64,000 bases of DNA, from NCBI RefSeq assembly GCF_002930615.1, contig NZ_PSNX01000002.1:124001-188000 (forward strand), read 5' to 3'. The notes under the pieces are model-generated. The model ran no database searches. It was not told the DNA's origin and was given only the letters and a program-made list of their open reading frames with translations. The translations under genes and the position numbers were made by a program. Of the stretch, positions 36,421 to 45,687 are shown piece by piece. Numbering within the stretch: the first letter of the stretch is position 1; each line of letters starts with the position of its first letter. Origin of the DNA: Caldimonas caldifontis (GTDB taxonomy: Bacteria > Pseudomonadota > Gammaproteobacteria > Burkholderiales > Burkholderiaceae_C).

Positions 36421-37578
36421 ATGAACCGCACTTCAAAGCGCACCGCGCTCTGGCTGACTGTGATCCTGCTCGTGGCCATCGTGGCTGCCAGTGCGCTGCG
36501 CGCCGTCCAGCATCGCCGAGCGGCCGCCGCTCTGGCCAGCCAGAACACCAGCACCCCGTCCCAGATCGAGCTGGCGCCCACCGATCTGGTCACCGTGAAG
36601 GAAACGGAGTTGGACCAGTCGGTGGCGGTGTCCGGAGGACTGCGTGCCGTGCGCAGCGCCCAGGTGAAGGCGAAGGTGGCCGGGGAACTGCGCGAGCTGG
36701 CCGTGCGTGAGGGAGAGTCGGTGCGAGCCGGCCAGGTGCTCGGGCGCATCGATCCGGCCGAGTACGAGGCGCGCCTGCGGCAGTCCCAGGAGCAAGTGGC
36801 GGCGGCTCAGGCCCAGCTCGACATTGCCGAGCGCAGCCTCCAGAACAACCGGGCCCTGGTGGACCAGGGCTTCATCTCGCGCAATGCCCTGGACACCTCC
36901 GTCTCGAACGCGGCCGCGGCCCGTGCAGGGCTCCAGCAGGCCCGTGCCGGCGTGGATCTGGCGCGCAAGGCGCTCAATGACACCGTGCTGCGTGCGCCCA
37001 TCGATGGCGTCGTTGCGGCGCGCAATGCCCAGCCCGGTGAACGCGTCGCCGTGGAAGCCCGCATCGTGGACATCGTGGACCTGACCCGCCTGGAACTGGA
37101 GGCCCCCGTGCCAGCCGAGCAGGTGGTCCAGCTGGCCGTAGGGGCCCGCGCCCGTCTGCGCGTGGATGGCCTGGCCGAACCGGTGCAGGCCACGCTCGCA
37201 CGCATCAACCCCAGCACCCAGCCGGGAACCCGCGCTGTGCTGGTCTATCTCGCGCTCGACCCCCACCCGGCCCTGCGTCAGGGCCTGTTCGCCACGGGCG
37301 AGATCGTGCTCGATCGCACTCGCGGCCTGGCACTCCCGGCGTCGGCCTTGCGCCAGGACGCCGGTCGCACGATCGCGCTGGTGGTGCATGACGATCGCGT
37401 CGAGCAGCGCGAGGTCAGGACGGGCCGCACGGCACGCGATGCCAACGGCGGCGAAACCTTGGTCGAGATCGTGGACGGCCTGGCCGCAGGGGACCGTGTA
37501 CTGGCCGGATCGGTCGGCCTGGTGCGCGATGGCGTGCGCGTGCGTGTGACCGAAGTGGCGTCTCAGCCGGCACGCTGA
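36421..37578 (+). CDS. RND efflux periplasmic adaptor (membrane fusion protein)
   Basis: A 385-residue HlyD/AcrA-type adaptor joining the RND pump to the outer-membrane channel. It has an N-terminal membrane helix (about 10-27), no lipobox, a lipoyl-like half (AKVAGELRELAVREGESVRAGQVLGRID), a coiled-coil hairpin (about 120-180), the returning lipoyl half (DTVLRAPIDGVVAARNAQPGERV), a beta-barrel and a C-terminal membrane-proximal domain. The ATG at 36421 lies 13 bp after the tetR stop. The following gene encodes its permease. Confidence 0.94.
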   Translation: MNRTSKRTALWLTVILLVAIVAASALRAVQHRRAAAALASQNTSTPSQIELAPTDLVTVKETELDQSVAVSGGLRAVRSAQVKAKVAGELRELAVREGESVRAGQVLGRIDPAEYEARLRQSQEQVAAAQAQLDIAERSLQNNRALVDQGFISRNALDTSVSNAAAARAGLQQARAGVDLARKALNDTVLRAPIDGVVAARNAQPGERVAVEARIVDIVDLTRLELEAPVPAEQVVQLAVGARARLRVDGLAEPVQATLARINPSTQPGTRAVLVYLALDPHPALRQGLFATGEIVLDRTRGLALPASALRQDAGRTIALVVHDDRVEQREVRTGRTARDANGGETLVEIVDGLAAGDRVLAGSVGLVRDGVRVRVTEVASQPAR

Positions 37579-37599
37579 TCATCAGCACCAACGCATACC

Positions 37600-40500
37600 A
37601 TGTGGTTCACCCGCGTCTCCATCCAGAACCCGGTCATGGCCACGATGGTCATGCTGGCCTTCGTCGTGTTGGGCCTGTTCTCGTACCAGCGGCTCAAGGT
37701 CGATCAGTTCCCCGACATCGAATTCCCCATCGTGGTGGTCCAGGTCGACTACCCCGGCGCGTCGCCCGAGATCGTCGAGACCGAGGTGACGCGCAAGGTC
37801 GAGGAAGCCGTCAACTCCATCGCCGGCATCAAGAAACTGTATTCGCGCAGCTACGAGAGCCGCTCGGTGGTGATCATCGAGTTCAACCTCAACGTGGATG
37901 ATCGCCGCGCCGCGGACGATGTGCGGGAGAAGATGTCCATCCTGCGGCCGGCCCTGCGCGATGAGGTGGAGGAACCCCGCGTGCTGCGCTTTGACCCGGC
38001 GGGCCGGCCGATCTACATCCTGGCGCTGACCTCGCCGGACGGCTCGCGCAGCGCCGTGGACCTGAGCACCTACGCCGATCAGATCCTGAAGAAGCGCCTC
38101 GAGAACGTGCCCGGTGTGGGCTCGGTCTCGCTGGTGGGCGAGGTCAAGCGCGAGATCAACATCTACCTCGACCCCCAGGCCATGGAGGCCCTGGGCGTGA
38201 CGGTGGACCAGGTGGTGCAGGCCGTGCGCACGGAAAACCGGGATCTGCCGGCTGGGGCCCTGCGCACGGGGCAGTCCGAGCGGGTGGTGCAGGTCAACGC
38301 CCGGATGCAACGACCCGAGGACTTCGCCCAGATCATCGTCGCCCGGCGCGGAGCCGGCAGCGCCGTGCCGGTTCGGCTGGGCCAGGTGGCGCGCGTGGTG
38401 GATGGTCCACAGGAAATCGAGTCGCTGGCCCTCTACAACGGGCAGCGCACGCTCGCTCTCACGGTGCTGAAAGCGCAGGGGCAGAACACCATCGAGGTGG
38501 TGGATGGCCTGAACCGAGTCCTGACCGAGATCCGCCCCGAGCTGCCGGAGGGCATGGCCCTGGACGTGGTCAGCGACAACTCACGGCCCATCCGCGTGGC
38601 GGTGAAGAATGTCCGGCAGACGCTGATCGAAGGCGCCGTGCTCACGGTCGCCATCGTCTTCCTCTTCCTGAACTCCTGGCGCTCCACCGTGATCACCGGC
38701 CTGACGCTACCCATTGCGCTGATCGGTACTTTCGGCGTGATGCATGCGTTCGGTTTCTCCATCAACATGGTCACGCTGATGGCCCTCAGCCTGTGCGTGG
38801 GCCTGCTGATCGACGACGCCATCGTCGTGCGAGAGAACATCGTGCGCCACATGCAGATGGGCAAGGGCCCGCGCGAAGCCGCCCTGGACGGCACCAACGA
38901 GATCGGCCTGGCCGTGCTGGCCACCACCCTGTCCATCGTGGCCGTGTTCCTGCCCATTGGCTTCATGGGCGGCATCATCGGCAAGTTCTTCCACGAGTTC
39001 GGCATCACCATGGTCGCGGCGGTGATGATCTCGATGTTCGTGAGCTTCACGCTCGACCCCATGCTCTCCAGCGTGTGGCATGACCCGGCGGTGATGCCGC
39101 ATGCCAGCACGCGCAAGAGCCTGTACGACCGCACACTGGGACGTGTGACCGGCGCGATGGACCGCTTCTCGCACTGGCTGGGTGAGGCCTACCAGGATAT
39201 TCTGGCCTGGTCGCTGCGGCACAAGGCGGCCACGATGGGCATTGCGGTGGCCAGCCTCGTCGCCAGCTTCGCCCTCGTGCCGCTGCTGGGCACCGAGTTC
39301 GTGCCCAAGGCCGATTTCGGCGACACCAACGTGAGCTTCTACACGGCCACCGGCTCCTCGCTGGAAGCCACCGAGGCCAAGGTGCGCCAGGTGGACGCCA
39401 TCCTGCGCGAGTTTCCCGAGGTGCGCTACACCGTGGCCACGATCAACACCGGCTCGGCGCCTGACAAGAACCAGGCCAGCCTCTATGTCCGCTTGGTGGA
39501 TCGCGACCAGCGCGAACGCAATGTGGATCAGATGTCAGCTCCGCTGCGCGAGCGACTGGCCACCGTGCCCGGCATCACCGTCACGCAAGTGGGCCTGCTC
39601 GATGCGGTGGGGGGTCAGAAGCCCATTTCGCTGTCGCTGCAAGGCAACGACCTGCGCGAACTCCAGCGCCAGACCCAGGCCCTGCTCGATCAGTTGCGCA
39701 CGATTCCCGGGCTGGTGGATCTGGACACCAGCATGAAGCCGAACAAGCCCACGGTGGACGTGCAGGTGCGGCGTGACGCTGCCTCCGACCTGGGGTTGAG
39801 CGTCGGCGCCATCACCAGCAGCCTTCGCGCCCTGGTGGCCGGCCAGACCGTGGGCAACTGGCGCGCCGAGGACGACCAGAGCTATGACGTGAAGGTGCGG
39901 CTGGCGCCGCAGGCTCGCATGCAGGCAGACGATCTGGCCGGGCTCGGCCTGGCCGTGGGCCAGCAGGCCGATGGCAGCGCGCGCATCGTGCGCCTGTCGC
40001 AAGTGGCCGACCTCGTACCCTCGGTGGGCCCCAGCCAGATCAATCGCCGCGACCTCAACCGCGAAGTGGAGATCACAGCCAACGTGACCGGACGCTCGCT
40101 GGGCGAGGTGTCAGCCGACATCCGCACGGTGATCGACCGTCTGGCTCTGCCGGCCGGCTATCGCGTGAGCTTTGGCGGCTCCACACGCGACATGCAGGAG
40201 TCCTTCGCCTATGCGCTGTCGGCCCTGGGCCTGGCCGTCATCTTCATCTACATGATCCTGGCCTCGCAGTTCAAGAGCTTCGTGCAACCGATTGCGTTGA
40301 TGTCCTCGCTGCCGCTCACCCTCATCGGCGTGGTGCTGATCCTGCTGGTTTTCGGATCGACGCTGAACATGTTCTCGATCATCGGCGTGATCATGCTGAT
40401 GGGCCTGGTCACCAAGAACGCGATCCTGCTGGTGGACTTTGCGAATCGCGCCCGTGAAGGCCACAGCGCCGAAGGGCTGGAAGGCCAGCGCCTGGGGCGT

Positions 40501-40791
40501 GAGGAAGCCCTGATGATGGCGGCCCGCGTGCGCCTGCGCCCCATCCTGATGACCACGCTGGCGATGGTGTTCGGCATGGTGCCGCTGGCCTTTGCGCTGT
40601 CGGAAGGCGCCGAGCAGCGCGCCCCGATGGGACAGGCTGTCATCGGGGGCGTGATCACGTCGTCCCTGCTGACCCTGGTGGTGGTGCCGGTGGTGTATTG
40701 CTACCTCGACGATCTGTCGAACTGGCTGCGGCGCAAGTTCGGTGCGGGAACTCCGCCCGTGCCGACGGACCTCACGAGCGAGGCGAAATAA
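37600..40791 (+). CDS. RND-type multidrug efflux permease (HAE1/AcrB-like)
   Basis: A 1063-residue proton-driven inner-membrane pump with the RND layout: helix 1, a large periplasmic loop, helices 2-7, a second loop, helices 8-12. Helix 4 has the proton-relay Asp pair in LLIDDAIVVREN, followed by GPREAALDGTNEIGLAV; the helix 10-11 region has a conserved Lys (LVTKNAILLVDFANRA). N-terminal FTRVSIQNPVMATMVML is typical. No clear ribosome site precedes the ATG; the 21 bp gap to the adaptor suggests re-initiation. Substrates cannot be told from sequence. Confidence 0.97.
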   Translation: MWFTRVSIQNPVMATMVMLAFVVLGLFSYQRLKVDQFPDIEFPIVVVQVDYPGASPEIVETEVTRKVEEAVNSIAGIKKLYSRSYESRSVVIIEFNLNVDDRRAADDVREKMSILRPALRDEVEEPRVLRFDPAGRPIYILALTSPDGSRSAVDLSTYADQILKKRLENVPGVGSVSLVGEVKREINIYLDPQAMEALGVTVDQVVQAVRTENRDLPAGALRTGQSERVVQVNARMQRPEDFAQIIVARRGAGSAVPVRLGQVARVVDGPQEIESLALYNGQRTLALTVLKAQGQNTIEVVDGLNRVLTEIRPELPEGMALDVVSDNSRPIRVAVKNVRQTLIEGAVLTVAIVFLFLNSWRSTVITGLTLPIALIGTFGVMHAFGFSINMVTLMALSLCVGLLIDDAIVVRENIVRHMQMGKGPREAALDGTNEIGLAVLATTLSIVAVFLPIGFMGGIIGKFFHEFGITMVAAVMISMFVSFTLDPMLSSVWHDPAVMPHASTRKSLYDRTLGRVTGAMDRFSHWLGEAYQDILAWSLRHKAATMGIAVASLVASFALVPLLGTEFVPKADFGDTNVSFYTATGSSLEATEAKVRQVDAILREFPEVRYTVATINTGSAPDKNQASLYVRLVDRDQRERNVDQMSAPLRERLATVPGITVTQVGLLDAVGGQKPISLSLQGNDLRELQRQTQALLDQLRTIPGLVDLDTSMKPNKPTVDVQVRRDAASDLGLSVGAITSSLRALVAGQTVGNWRAEDDQSYDVKVRLAPQARMQADDLAGLGLAVGQQADGSARIVRLSQVADLVPSVGPSQINRRDLNREVEITANVTGRSLGEVSADIRTVIDRLALPAGYRVSFGGSTRDMQESFAYALSALGLAVIFIYMILASQFKSFVQPIALMSSLPLTLIGVVLILLVFGSTLNMFSIIGVIMLMGLVTKNAILLVDFANRAREGHSAEGLEGQRLGREEALMMAARVRLRPILMTTLAMVFGMVPLAFALSEGAEQRAPMGQAVIGGVITSSLLTLVVVPVVYCYLDDLSNWLRRKFGAGTPPVPTDLTSEAK

Positions 40792-40831
40792 AATCCGTGT
40801 CTTCCCCTAGAACGGCCTTCAGGACCCAGTC

Positions 40832-41497
40832 ATGAACATCGAACAAGCCCGCTTCAACATGATCGAGCAACAGATCCGCCCCTGGGAGGTGCTGGATCCG
40901 TCGGTGCTGTCGTTGCTCTCGGTGGTGCGCCGCGAGGACTTCGTGCCCGCCGCCTACCGCGCCATGGCCTTTGTCGACATGGAAGTGCCCCTGCTCGAGG
41001 GCGGTGCCAAGGGCATGTGCATGCTGCAGCCCAAGGTCGAGGCCCGGCTCCTGCAGGAACTTGCCCTGGGCAAGCATGAGAAGGTCCTGGAGATCGGCGC
41101 TGGCTCGGGCTACATGGCCGCGCTGCTGGCCCACAAGGCGCAGCGCGTGGTGAGCCTGGAGATTCATCCCGAGCTGGCCCGCATGGCCGCCGAGAACCTG
41201 CGTCGCGCCGGCGTGCACAACGCCGAGGTCCGTCAGGCCGATGGCTCGAAGACCGTGCTGGCCGAGGGCCCCTTCGACGCCATCCTGGCCTCGGGCTCGG
41301 TGGCCCAGGTGCCGCAAAGCCTGCTGTCCCAGCTCAAGGTGGGCGGCCGACTTGCGGCCATCGTCGGCCAGGAACCGGTGATGCGCGCGGTCATCGTCAC
41401 GCGCACGGGCGAACATGAATTCCGCACCGTCGAGATCTTCGACACCGTCGCTGCGCGCCTGCTGGGCTTCGATGAGCCCTCGCGCTTCACTTTCTGA
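40832..41497 (+). CDS. PIMT-like methyltransferase, substrate motif degenerate
   Basis: A 221-residue relative of protein-L-isoaspartate methyltransferase. SAM motif I is intact (VLEIGAGSGYMAALLA), but the substrate motif that reads LPIGxxQTIS in true Pcm is replaced (VPLLEGGAKGMCML), so isoaspartyl repair activity is doubtful. In many Burkholderiales this gene precedes a rhodanese gene and tolC; here it lies directly between the RND permease (40 bp) and the tolC-type gene (14 bp), with no rhodanese. Its link to efflux is positional only. Confidence 0.88.
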   Translation: MNIEQARFNMIEQQIRPWEVLDPSVLSLLSVVRREDFVPAAYRAMAFVDMEVPLLEGGAKGMCMLQPKVEARLLQELALGKHEKVLEIGAGSGYMAALLAHKAQRVVSLEIHPELARMAAENLRRAGVHNAEVRQADGSKTVLAEGPFDAILASGSVAQVPQSLLSQLKVGGRLAAIVGQEPVMRAVIVTRTGEHEFRTVEIFDTVAARLLGFDEPSRFTF

Positions 41498-41511
41498 CAC
41501 AAGGATCCTCC

Positions 41512-42885
41512 ATGCCCTCGCGTCCGCGCTCAGACCTTTCCTCCCCGAAGAACGCCGTGATGCGCAGCCTGTCTGTGCCGCTGCGGCCGCTCCTGCTGGG
41601 GGTGGGCCTGCTCTGGGCAGCGGCCGTGCCGGCCCAGAGCCTGATGGAGGTCTATGAGGCGGCGCGAGGCTACGACGCCACCTATCTGGCGGCCAGGGCC
41701 CAGGCGGAGTCGGCCGAATTCCGCGCCGCTCAGTCGGGCGCCCTGCGCTTGCCTACCGTGGGTCTCGGCGCTTCCAGCACCCGCACGGAGTCCGATCCAC
41801 CCCAGGGCACTGATCTGTCCGGCACCTCCCACCAGCTGGCGCTGCAGGCCAAGCAGCCGCTTTTCAATCGCGGCAATGGTGTGAGCATCGACCAGGCGGA
41901 CCGGGCGCTCCAGATTTCACGCGCCGAGCTGGAAAGTGCCGAACAGGACCTGATCGTGCGGGTGGCCCAGGCCTACTTCGATGTGCTGGCTGCGCAGGAC
42001 GCACTGGCCACGGCACGCGCCAACAAGACCGCCATCTCGGAACAGCTCGCCTCGGCCCGGCGCAACTTCGAGGTGGGCACAGCCACCATCACCGATACGC
42101 GCGAGGCGCAAGCCCGTTTCGACCTGGCAGGCGCCCAGGAGCTGGCCGCCGAGAATGAGTTGCGCACCCGCCAGCTCGCACTGGACCAGCTCGTCGGTCG
42201 CAGCGGCATCACGCCTCAGCCGCTGGCCCAGCCCGTGGCCCTGCCTCCAGTGACCCCGTCCGACCCGGACGTCTGGGTGGCCAAGGCCGTGGAGGCCCCG
42301 ACGGTGCGTCGCGCCCAGCTCGCCTACGAGATCGCCCAGCTCGAAACCGACAAGGCCCGCGCCGGGCACCTGCCCACGGTGGACCTGGTGGGCACGCTGG
42401 CGCGCAACCGCAACAATGGGTCACTCTACGAGGCCCAGCGCACGGCGGGTTCCAGCACCAATGCCAGCGTCGGGGTGCAACTCAACCTGCCTTTGTTTGC
42501 CGGCTTTGCAGTCCAGAACCGCGTGAAGGAAACCCTGTCGTTGCAGGAGAAGTCGCGCAACGACCTGGAGACTGCTCGACGTGGGGTGACGCTGGGCACC
42601 CGCCAGGCCTACCTGGGTGTACAGTCCCTGCAGGCCCAGGTGCGGGCACTGGAAGCGGCCGAGGCTTCCTCGAAGCTGGCCCTGGAAGCCACCCAGACGG
42701 GCTACCGGGTGGGTGTGCGGGTGAACCTGGATGTGCTCAACGCCCAGACCCAGCTCTTTTCCACACAGCGCGACCTGGCTCGCGCACGCTACGACGTGCT
42801 CGTGGGCAGCCTTCGCCTGCGTCAGGCCGCCGGTGTGCTGTCGCCCGAAGACCTCGCTGCGATCAACGGATTGCTGTCCCGCTGA
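41512..42885 (+). CDS. TolC-family outer-membrane channel
   Basis: A 457-residue TolC-type protein with a signal peptide (cleavage probably after PAQS-preceding Ala near residue 42), then two OEP repeats, each alternating beta-barrel strands and long coiled-coil helices (SLMEVYEAARGYDATYLAARAQ at the start; LEATQTGYRVGVRVNLDVLNAQ in the second). It would complete the tripartite pump with the adaptor and permease. Start ATG 41512 has AAGGA upstream; ATG 41560 would give a more compact signal peptide. Its 3' end overlaps the convergent waaA gene by 23 bp. Confidence 0.94.
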   Translation: MPSRPRSDLSSPKNAVMRSLSVPLRPLLLGVGLLWAAAVPAQSLMEVYEAARGYDATYLAARAQAESAEFRAAQSGALRLPTVGLGASSTRTESDPPQGTDLSGTSHQLALQAKQPLFNRGNGVSIDQADRALQISRAELESAEQDLIVRVAQAYFDVLAAQDALATARANKTAISEQLASARRNFEVGTATITDTREAQARFDLAGAQELAAENELRTRQLALDQLVGRSGITPQPLAQPVALPPVTPSDPDVWVAKAVEAPTVRRAQLAYEIAQLETDKARAGHLPTVDLVGTLARNRNNGSLYEAQRTAGSSTNASVGVQLNLPLFAGFAVQNRVKETLSLQEKSRNDLETARRGVTLGTRQAYLGVQSLQAQVRALEAAEASSKLALEATQTGYRVGVRVNLDVLNAQTQLFSTQRDLARARYDVLVGSLRLRQAAGVLSPEDLAAINGLLSR

Positions 42886-44182
42886 GCGCGAGGATCTGCT
42901 GTGCCATGCGCGCCGCGGCACCTCGATGAGCTGTAGCGAAAGCGCGCGAGCGTTGTGACATCTCCGACTGCACTTGCCGTGAAGTCGCCAACTGCACGGC
43001 CCGGGCGACACCGTCCTGCATGGACGTCACCCTCTCGGCCGCTTCCGCCTGCAGAGCAAGCTCCGCCGCTTCGGCGAAATTGAAGGTGTGCGGGCCCATG
43101 ATCACCGGGCAGCCACAGGCTGCCGCTTCGATCAGGTTCTGCCCCCCCAGCGGCGCAAAGCTGCCCCCCAGCAAGGCCACATCGGCCGCCGCGTAGTAGG
43201 CGGGCATCTCGCCCAGGCTGTCGCCCAGGATCACGTCCACGTCCCCGGCCATCGGCGGGGGGGTGTGACCCCAGTTCGAGCGCCGCAGCAGGTGCCAGCC
43301 GTCAGCGCACATCAGCGCAGCCACCTCGTCGAAGCGCTGAGGGTGGCGGGGCACCACCAGCAGCAGCGGACGCGGCACCGGCAGGCTGCGCCAGGCGGCC
43401 AGCAGCGGTCCTTCCTCGCCTTCGCGGGTGCTTGCCGCCAGCACGACCGGCCGCGGCAACCCGCCCTGCCATTGCTGGCGCCAAGCCTGACCCTGGGTCA
43501 TCAGCGCCTCGGGCGGGGTCATGTCGAACTTGAGATTCCCGCAGACCTCCACCCGCATCACCCCCATCGCACGCAGGCGGGCAGCATCGCCTTCGGTCTG
43601 CGCCAGGGCCAGGGCCAGGCTGCGCGCCGCCGGCTGCATCAGGGCTCGCAACCGCTGCCCCTGGCGCAGGCTGCGTTCGCTCAGGCGTGCATTCACCAAT
43701 ACCATCGGCACGCCGTGCCGGACAGCCGCCTGCTGAAGCACCGGCCACACCTCGGTCTCCATCAACAGGCCCAGCGTCGGGCGGTGATGAGCCAGGAAAC
43801 GCCGCACCGCCCCTGGCGTGTCGTAGGGCAGCCAGGCTTGGGCATCACCTTCGCGCAGCAGGGTTCGGCCGGCCTCCAGGCCCGTGGCCGTGCCGTGCGT
43901 GAGCAGCAAACGCACGTCCGGTTGCCTCGCACGCAAGGCCTCGATCAGACCCGCGGCCGCACGCGTTTCGCCCAGGGACACCGCGTGCAGCCACAGCGCA
44001 CCGGGCGCCGGGGCCGGGTCGCGATAGCAGCCGAAGCGTTCGCCCATCCGCCAGCGGTACAGCGGCTCGCGGCGTCCCCGCCACCACAGCTTCAGACCAT
44101 AGGCCGGCTGCAGCAGCCACAACAGCGCGGCATAGGTTCGCAGCGCCCAGCGTTCCGCCAGGCGCAGCCCGGGGGTGGTCAA
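42863..44182 (-). CDS. waaA: 3-deoxy-D-manno-octulosonic acid transferase (Kdo transferase)
   Basis: WaaA (KdtA) adds Kdo to lipid IVA in LPS core synthesis. The 439-residue GT30 protein has an N-terminal hydrophobic anchor, PGALWLHAVSLGETRAA, METEVWP, a middle linker and the C-terminal GT-B half with GDSLGEMPAYYAAADVALLGGSF and GGQNLIEAAACGCPVIMGPH. Its start overlaps the end of the phosphomannomutase gene (ATGA), so the two are co-translated. Confidence 0.96.
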   Translation of the reverse strand: MTTPGLRLAERWALRTYAALLWLLQPAYGLKLWWRGRREPLYRWRMGERFGCYRDPAPAPGALWLHAVSLGETRAAAGLIEALRARQPDVRLLLTHGTATGLEAGRTLLREGDAQAWLPYDTPGAVRRFLAHHRPTLGLLMETEVWPVLQQAAVRHGVPMVLVNARLSERSLRQGQRLRALMQPAARSLALALAQTEGDAARLRAMGVMRVEVCGNLKFDMTPPEALMTQGQAWRQQWQGGLPRPVVLAASTREGEEGPLLAAWRSLPVPRPLLLVVPRHPQRFDEVAALMCADGWHLLRRSNWGHTPPPMAGDVDVILGDSLGEMPAYYAAADVALLGGSFAPLGGQNLIEAAACGCPVIMGPHTFNFAEAAELALQAEAAERVTSMQDGVARAVQLATSRQVQSEMSQRSRAFATAHRGAAARMAQQILALSGTAIR

Positions 44183-45570
44183 TGGGCCGCCCCGCCGATT
44201 TGGGCGTCGGGCTTGACCGCGCGCACGGCCGCCAGGAACTGCTCGCGGATGCGCTCCAGCGCTTGCGGCGTCTGACCCTCGAAGCGCAGCACCAGCACCG
44301 GCGTGGTGTTGGACGCCCGCACGAGCCCGAAGCCATCGTCGAATTCGGCCCGCAGGCCATCGATGTCCACCACCTCGCGCGCTCCGTCGAAGCGAGCCGT
44401 CTCGCGCAGCTGTTCCACCAGGCGATGATGCTCGCCCTCGGCGCAGGCGATGTTGAGCTCGGGCGTGCTGTAGCTGGTAGGCAGTGCATCGAGCACGGCG
44501 CTCGGGTCCTCATGGCGGCTGAGGATCTCCAGCAAGCGCGCAGCCGTGTACGTGGCGTCGTCGAAGCCGTACCAGCGTTCCTTGAAGAAGACATGCCCGC
44601 TCATCTCGCCGGCAAACGGTGCGCCGGTCTCGCGCAGCTTGGCCTTGACCAGCGAATGACCGGTTTTCCACATCATTGGCACACCACCGGCCTCGCGGAT
44701 CACCTGGGCCAGGCGCTGGCTGCATTTGACATCGTAGATGATGGTCGCGCCGGGGTTGCGCTGCAGGATGTCGCGCGCGAAGAGCATCATCTGGCGGTCG
44801 GGGTAAATGTTGTGGCCCTCGCGCGTGACCACGCCCAGACGGTCGCCGTCGCCGTCGAACGCCAGGCCCAGTTCGGCGCCATGCTCACGCACGGCGGCGA
44901 TCAGGTCGGCCAGATTCTCGGGCTTGGACGGGTCGGGGTGGTGGTTGGGGAAGTCGCCGTCCACCTCGGAATAAAGCTCGATCACCTCGCAGCCCAGGGC
45001 GCGCAGGATGCCCGGCGCCGAGGCGCCCGGGATGCCGTTGCCGGAATCGACGACAATCTTCATCGGACGGGCCAGCGTCACGTCGCCCACGATGCGCCGG
45101 GTGTACTCGGGCAGCACGTCCAGCACTTGCAGCGCGCCCTCGCCTTGCACGTAGTCCTCGGCCTCCATGCGGCGGCGCAGACCCTGGATCTCGTCGCCAT
45201 AGATGGCACGCCCGGCCAGCACCATCTTGAAGCCGTTGTAGTCCTTGGGGTTGTGGCTGCCCGTCACCTGGATGCTCGAATGGCAGCCCTGCTCGCCCCG
45301 CGTGGCGGCCACGTAGTAGCTCATCGGCGTGGTCACGGCGCCCAGGTCGATGACATCGACGCCGGTGGAGCGCAGGCCCCGGATCAGCGCCGCCGACAGC
45401 GACGGGCCCGACAAGCGGCCGTCACGGCCCACCGCCACCGCCTTTTCGCCGATCGCTCGAGCTTCGGTCCCGAAGGCGCGGCCCAGGTGCTCGGCCACGG
45501 CCTCGTCCAGGGTGGTCCCGACGATGCCACGGATGTCGTAGGCCTTGAAGATCGATGCGGCTGGCTGCAC
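44179..45570 (-). CDS. Phosphomannomutase/phosphoglucomutase (AlgC-type)
   Basis: A 463-residue alpha-D-phosphohexomutase with the phosphoserine loop VTGSHNPKDYNGFKM, metal loop DGDGDRLG, sugar-binding GEMSGHVFF and a C-terminal RASNTTPVLVLRFE phosphate site. It matches Pseudomonas AlgC in length (463) and motifs; AlgC supplies Man-1-P and Glc-1-P for LPS and exopolysaccharide. The start is GTG 45570 with AAGGGA upstream. A TACAAT -10 candidate lies at 45606-45611 (minus). Co-translated with waaA, which fits a role in LPS core supply. Confidence 0.94.
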   Translation of the reverse strand: MQPAASIFKAYDIRGIVGTTLDEAVAEHLGRAFGTEARAIGEKAVAVGRDGRLSGPSLSAALIRGLRSTGVDVIDLGAVTTPMSYYVAATRGEQGCHSSIQVTGSHNPKDYNGFKMVLAGRAIYGDEIQGLRRRMEAEDYVQGEGALQVLDVLPEYTRRIVGDVTLARPMKIVVDSGNGIPGASAPGILRALGCEVIELYSEVDGDFPNHHPDPSKPENLADLIAAVREHGAELGLAFDGDGDRLGVVTREGHNIYPDRQMMLFARDILQRNPGATIIYDVKCSQRLAQVIREAGGVPMMWKTGHSLVKAKLRETGAPFAGEMSGHVFFKERWYGFDDATYTAARLLEILSRHEDPSAVLDALPTSYSTPELNIACAEGEHHRLVEQLRETARFDGAREVVDIDGLRAEFDDGFGLVRASNTTPVLVLRFEGQTPQALERIREQFLAAVRAVKPDAQIGGAAH

Positions 45571-45675
45571 GGTGGTCCCTTCTGTCCGGTCTGGTCCAAC
45601 CGCTCATTGTAGGGAGGGTCGCCATCGGGCTCGACCACATGTCCGAAAACGGCGAGTCCTGCGCCGGGCGACGCC

Positions 45676-45681
45676 CATAAT
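45676..45681 (+). promoter_or_regulatory. Candidate -10 of a leaderless promoter for the Ada/AlkA fusion
   Basis: CATAAT ends 6 nt before the ATG at 45688; the transcript would start at the start codon. The -35 position is weak, which could fit activation by the gene product itself binding upstream, as Ada does. Confidence 0.4.
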
Positions 45682-45687
45682 GGCTGC

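Noticed and set aside
40832-41497. Second functional pcm gene
   Set aside because: The substrate motif of isoaspartyl methyltransferase is missing, so only PIMT-like is claimed.
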